Below are positions 40,624 to 41,334 of a stretch of DNA of 41,334 nt, in pieces. The stretch lies in NCBI GenBank assembly GCA_014384025.1, contig JACNGQ010000107.1:1-41334 (forward strand), read 5' to 3'. The position numbers and the translations under genes were made by a program. The DNA is from Planctomycetota bacterium. GTDB taxonomy: Bacteria > Planctomycetota > Phycisphaerae > Sedimentisphaerales > Anaerobacaceae. The notes under the pieces are model-generated. The model worked only from the letters and a program-made list of their open reading frames with translations. It had not been told where the DNA came from and made no database searches. Position 1 is the stretch's first letter, and the number at the start of each line of letters is the position of its first letter.

Positions 40624-41046
40624 TTACTTGCGACTGAGCAGGTGCTTAGCTTTCCTTGCATCATCGCTGGAATCGAAGGCTATATGGAAGATGGCACGGT
40701 TGCCGATTGCTGCCCCGGAAAGACCGCGAAGGTTGATACCCGCCCCGGCCAGTCTCATCGTCAATTCAGCACCATATCCGGGTTTGTTGCCAGTAGCGAC
40801 CCGAATTCCTTGTAGCGATTTGGTTTTCTCGAAACCTGCTTTCCTGGCGGCCCTTATCTGCCTCGCACCCTTTATAGGCGTAACAAAAACTAAGCCTTCT
40901 CCGGCCTTTTCATGTACCCGGCGGGAAATGATAAATTCAAGATCGATGCCCGCCTGAGCAAGAGCGTCAAGTTTCTCGGCCAACGAACCAGGTTGGTCCT
41001 TAATGCTCACAGCCCACACATCAACTGAACTAATATCAACTCTCAT
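40624..41046 (-). CDS. ACT-domain protein (tandem ACT, amino-acid-binding regulator)
   Basis: A 140-residue protein built of two ACT-like units. The first begins VDVWAVSIKDQPGSLAEKLDALAQAGIDLEFIISRR, a classic ACT pattern, and the second contains GAELTMRLAGAGINLRGLSGAAIGNRAIFHIAFDSSDDARKA. No catalytic domain is attached, so it may be a free-standing ligand sensor, and no partner gene is adjacent. The ATG at 41046 has GGGAG seven bases upstream, so the frame's earlier 16 codons are probably untranslated. It is convergent with the maturation protease gene (21-base gap). Confidence 0.82.
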   Translation of the reverse strand: MRVDISSVDVWAVSIKDQPGSLAEKLDALAQAGIDLEFIISRRVHEKAGEGLVFVTPIKGARQIRAARKAGFEKTKSLQGIRVATGNKPGYGAELTMRLAGAGINLRGLSGAAIGNRAIFHIAFDSSDDARKAKHLLSRK

Positions 41047-41305
41047 GATTATTCTCCCAAAAAGTGATAAAAGCTTTACATTAAATATTTTCAAACGCTT
41101 ACATTAATTTGACTTTTGCTGCGGTTTTTGTCAATACCTTTATAATAAAATCTGAAAGAGCTATGTGTATCCTGTTGAGAAATATGCACTAAAAAAACAG
41201 GGCCATTCAAATACGGCTTTTGACTCCGGTGTTCGATGGTATTAGAAGGTTTTGCATAGTATAATAGGTTTGTCCAAAACCACGATAGAAGGTAATTCAC
41301 TTGGG

Positions 41306-41334
41306 ATGGAGATATTAAAAACTGATGACTGGTA
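41306..41334 (+). CDS. Possible start of a gene running off the right edge (partial)
   Basis: An ATG at 41306 opens a frame (MEILKTDDW) without a stop to the window end. AGAAGG lies thirteen bases upstream, which is far for a Shine-Dalgarno sequence, and TATAAT at 41260-41265 could be a -10 box. Only nine codons are visible, so this is weak. The short minus-strand frame over 41091-41300 shows no family features and was not accepted. Confidence 0.25.

Noticed and set aside
41091-41300. Minus-strand 69-residue frame upstream of the ACT-domain gene
   Set aside because: It overlaps the start region of the ACT gene's longer frame, has no recognisable domain and no convincing ribosome binding site.

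Overview
The window looks like a piece of an anaerobic, heterotrophic planctomycete chromosome (Phycisphaerae/Sedimentisphaerales-like; this is inference from style, not a database match). The clues are a pseudopilin-like protein with the N-terminal methylation motif and C-terminal H-X9-DG motif that planctomycetes carry in many copies, a giant secreted LamG/FnIII-like repeat protein, a secreted GH20 enzyme, a secreted ADP-ribosylglycohydrolase-family protein, and strictly anaerobic enzymes (tungsten-type aldehyde ferredoxin oxidoreductase, ferredoxin-linked [NiFe] hydrogenase). I saw no rRNA, tRNA, CRISPR array, transposase or phage gene.

Layout. (1) 1-1.5 kb: a probable gene tail, short palindromic REP-like repeats, and an orphan Rossmann methyltransferase-like gene. 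(2) 1.7-9.2 kb, minus strand: a catabolic operon of GH20 beta-hexosaminidase, lipoprotein glycerophosphodiester phosphodiesterase, a 74-residue membrane protein coupled to a sodium:solute symporter with an extra C-terminal domain, sn-glycerol-1-phosphate dehydrogenase (AraM/EgsA type) and a secreted ADP-ribosylglycohydrolase-like protein. It could consume polymers or lipid head groups that contain glycerol-1-phosphate. (3) 9.4-12.5 kb, plus strand: iron-type alcohol dehydrogenase and aldehyde ferredoxin oxidoreductase, a pair for aldehyde metabolism. (4) 12.5-15.1 kb, minus strand: a class I glutamine amidotransferase, a HAD hydrolase and the pseudopilin-like protein. (5) 15.3-21.9 kb, minus strand: a phosphonate catabolic operon of OPA-family transporter, PhnW, a PbfA-like PLP enzyme, PhnX and a MmsA-type CoA-acylating aldehyde dehydrogenase; it should turn 2-aminoethylphosphonate (and possibly its 1-hydroxy derivative) into phosphate plus acetaldehyde/acetyl-CoA. 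(6) 22.5-26.6 kb: the giant secreted protein with three tandem ~220-residue repeats. (7) 27.0-40.6 kb, plus strand: Rex repressor followed by a 17-gene energy-converting hydrogenase operon. (8) 40.6-41.3 kb: an ACT-domain protein and possibly the start of one more gene.

The centrepiece is the hydrogenase operon. It joins a group 4 (Mbh/Hyc-type) [NiFe] core with intact Ni-binding cysteines, a nearly complete Mrp-type cation/proton antiporter set, and an HydB/HydG (AsrA/AsrB-like) FAD-NAD(P) and Fe-S module normally known from cytosolic group 3b sulfhydrogenases or anaerobic sulfite reductase. A strong sigma70-like promoter upstream of rex (TTGACG, 17-bp spacer, TACAAT) is followed immediately by a near-perfect Rex operator, so the whole set is probably autoregulated by the NADH/NAD+ ratio.

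How the parts may work together (inference): acetaldehyde from phosphonate cleavage can be oxidised by the aldehyde ferredoxin oxidoreductase or the CoA-acylating dehydrogenase, or reduced by the alcohol dehydrogenase. The reduced ferredoxin and NADH formed can be disposed of as H2 by the hydrogenase, which may conserve energy as a Na+ or H+ gradient that could drive the sodium symporter. The coordinates of several starts were moved from the longest open frame to the ATG/TTG with the best Shine-Dalgarno sequence or stop-start overlap.
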